Below are positions 12,505 to 12,506 of a stretch of 12,506 nt of DNA, one piece after another. Position numbers and translations under genes: made by a program. A model generated the notes under the pieces. The model was not told where the DNA came from and made no database searches. It saw nothing but the letters and a program-made list of their open reading frames with translations. Source of the stretch: Nitrososphaerales archaeon TH526 (GTDB lineage Archaea > Thermoproteota > Nitrososphaeria > Nitrososphaerales > Nitrososphaeraceae). Numbering within the stretch: the stretch's first letter is position 1; the number at the start of each line of letters is the position of its first letter. The DNA is taken from positions 1 to 12,506 of the forward strand of contig JAATVR010000229.1 of the NCBI GenBank assembly GCA_014523665.1, read 5' to 3'.

Positions 12505-12506
12505 CT

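Noticed and set aside
1..12506. Mobile elements, CRISPR arrays, toxin-antitoxin or defence genes
   Set aside because: No transposase, integrase, terminal repeats, regularly spaced repeats or defence-type domains were seen; intact tRNA ends show no flanking direct-repeat attachment site within the window.

Overview
The window reads as ammonia-oxidising archaeon DNA (Thaumarchaeota/Nitrososphaeria, perhaps the soil Nitrososphaerales). This is inferred from an archaeal/eukaryotic-type prolyl-tRNA synthetase with a C-terminal zinc module, a Thi4-type thiazole synthase, the F420 enzyme CofE, two intron-bearing tRNA genes, and archaeal TATA boxes sitting about 24-36 bases upstream of start codons. 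The last pattern implies leaderless or nearly leaderless mRNAs. Five genes appear to start at TTG. No mobile element, phage gene or CRISPR array was seen; this looks like housekeeping chromosome.

Layout. Bases 1-1434 (minus): sucC and the 5' part of sucD, overlapping by ATGA, encode succinyl-CoA synthetase. Bases 1603-1770 (plus): an unrecognised 55-residue single-helix membrane protein with a well-placed TATA box. Bases 1866-3011 (plus): a TPR protein with a possible winged-helix segment. Bases 3124-3948 (plus): Thi4. Bases 3949-4363: gene-poor gap. Bases 4364-5341 (plus): thioredoxin reductase. Bases 5376-8140 (minus): a run of four genes read as HAD phosphatase, cofE, tusA, then a CysM-like cysteine synthase. 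From 8141 the plus strand is used again: a small four-cysteine protein, proS, a VTT/DedA-like membrane protein, a possible 35-residue peptide, and an inositol-monophosphatase-family enzyme. The right end has tRNA-Asp (minus) and tRNA-Lys (plus), transcribed divergently.

How the genes fit together. The middle has a sulfur and cysteine flavour: a Thi4 carrying the cysteine that donates sulfur in suicide-type enzymes, thioredoxin reductase, the sulfur carrier TusA placed 4 bases upstream of cysteine synthase, and a phosphoserine-phosphatase-like HAD enzyme upstream on the same strand. The cysteine synthase carries a segment resembling O-phosphoserine-using CysM. A local serine/phosphoserine-to-cysteine supply route is plausible but inferred.

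The strongest less-obvious observations are the tRNA-Asp gene split by a 28-base intron in its D-loop, the tRNA-Lys gene with a 13-base intron, two promoter-equipped small ORFs, and the TusA-CysM pairing. I found no clearly new multi-gene system.
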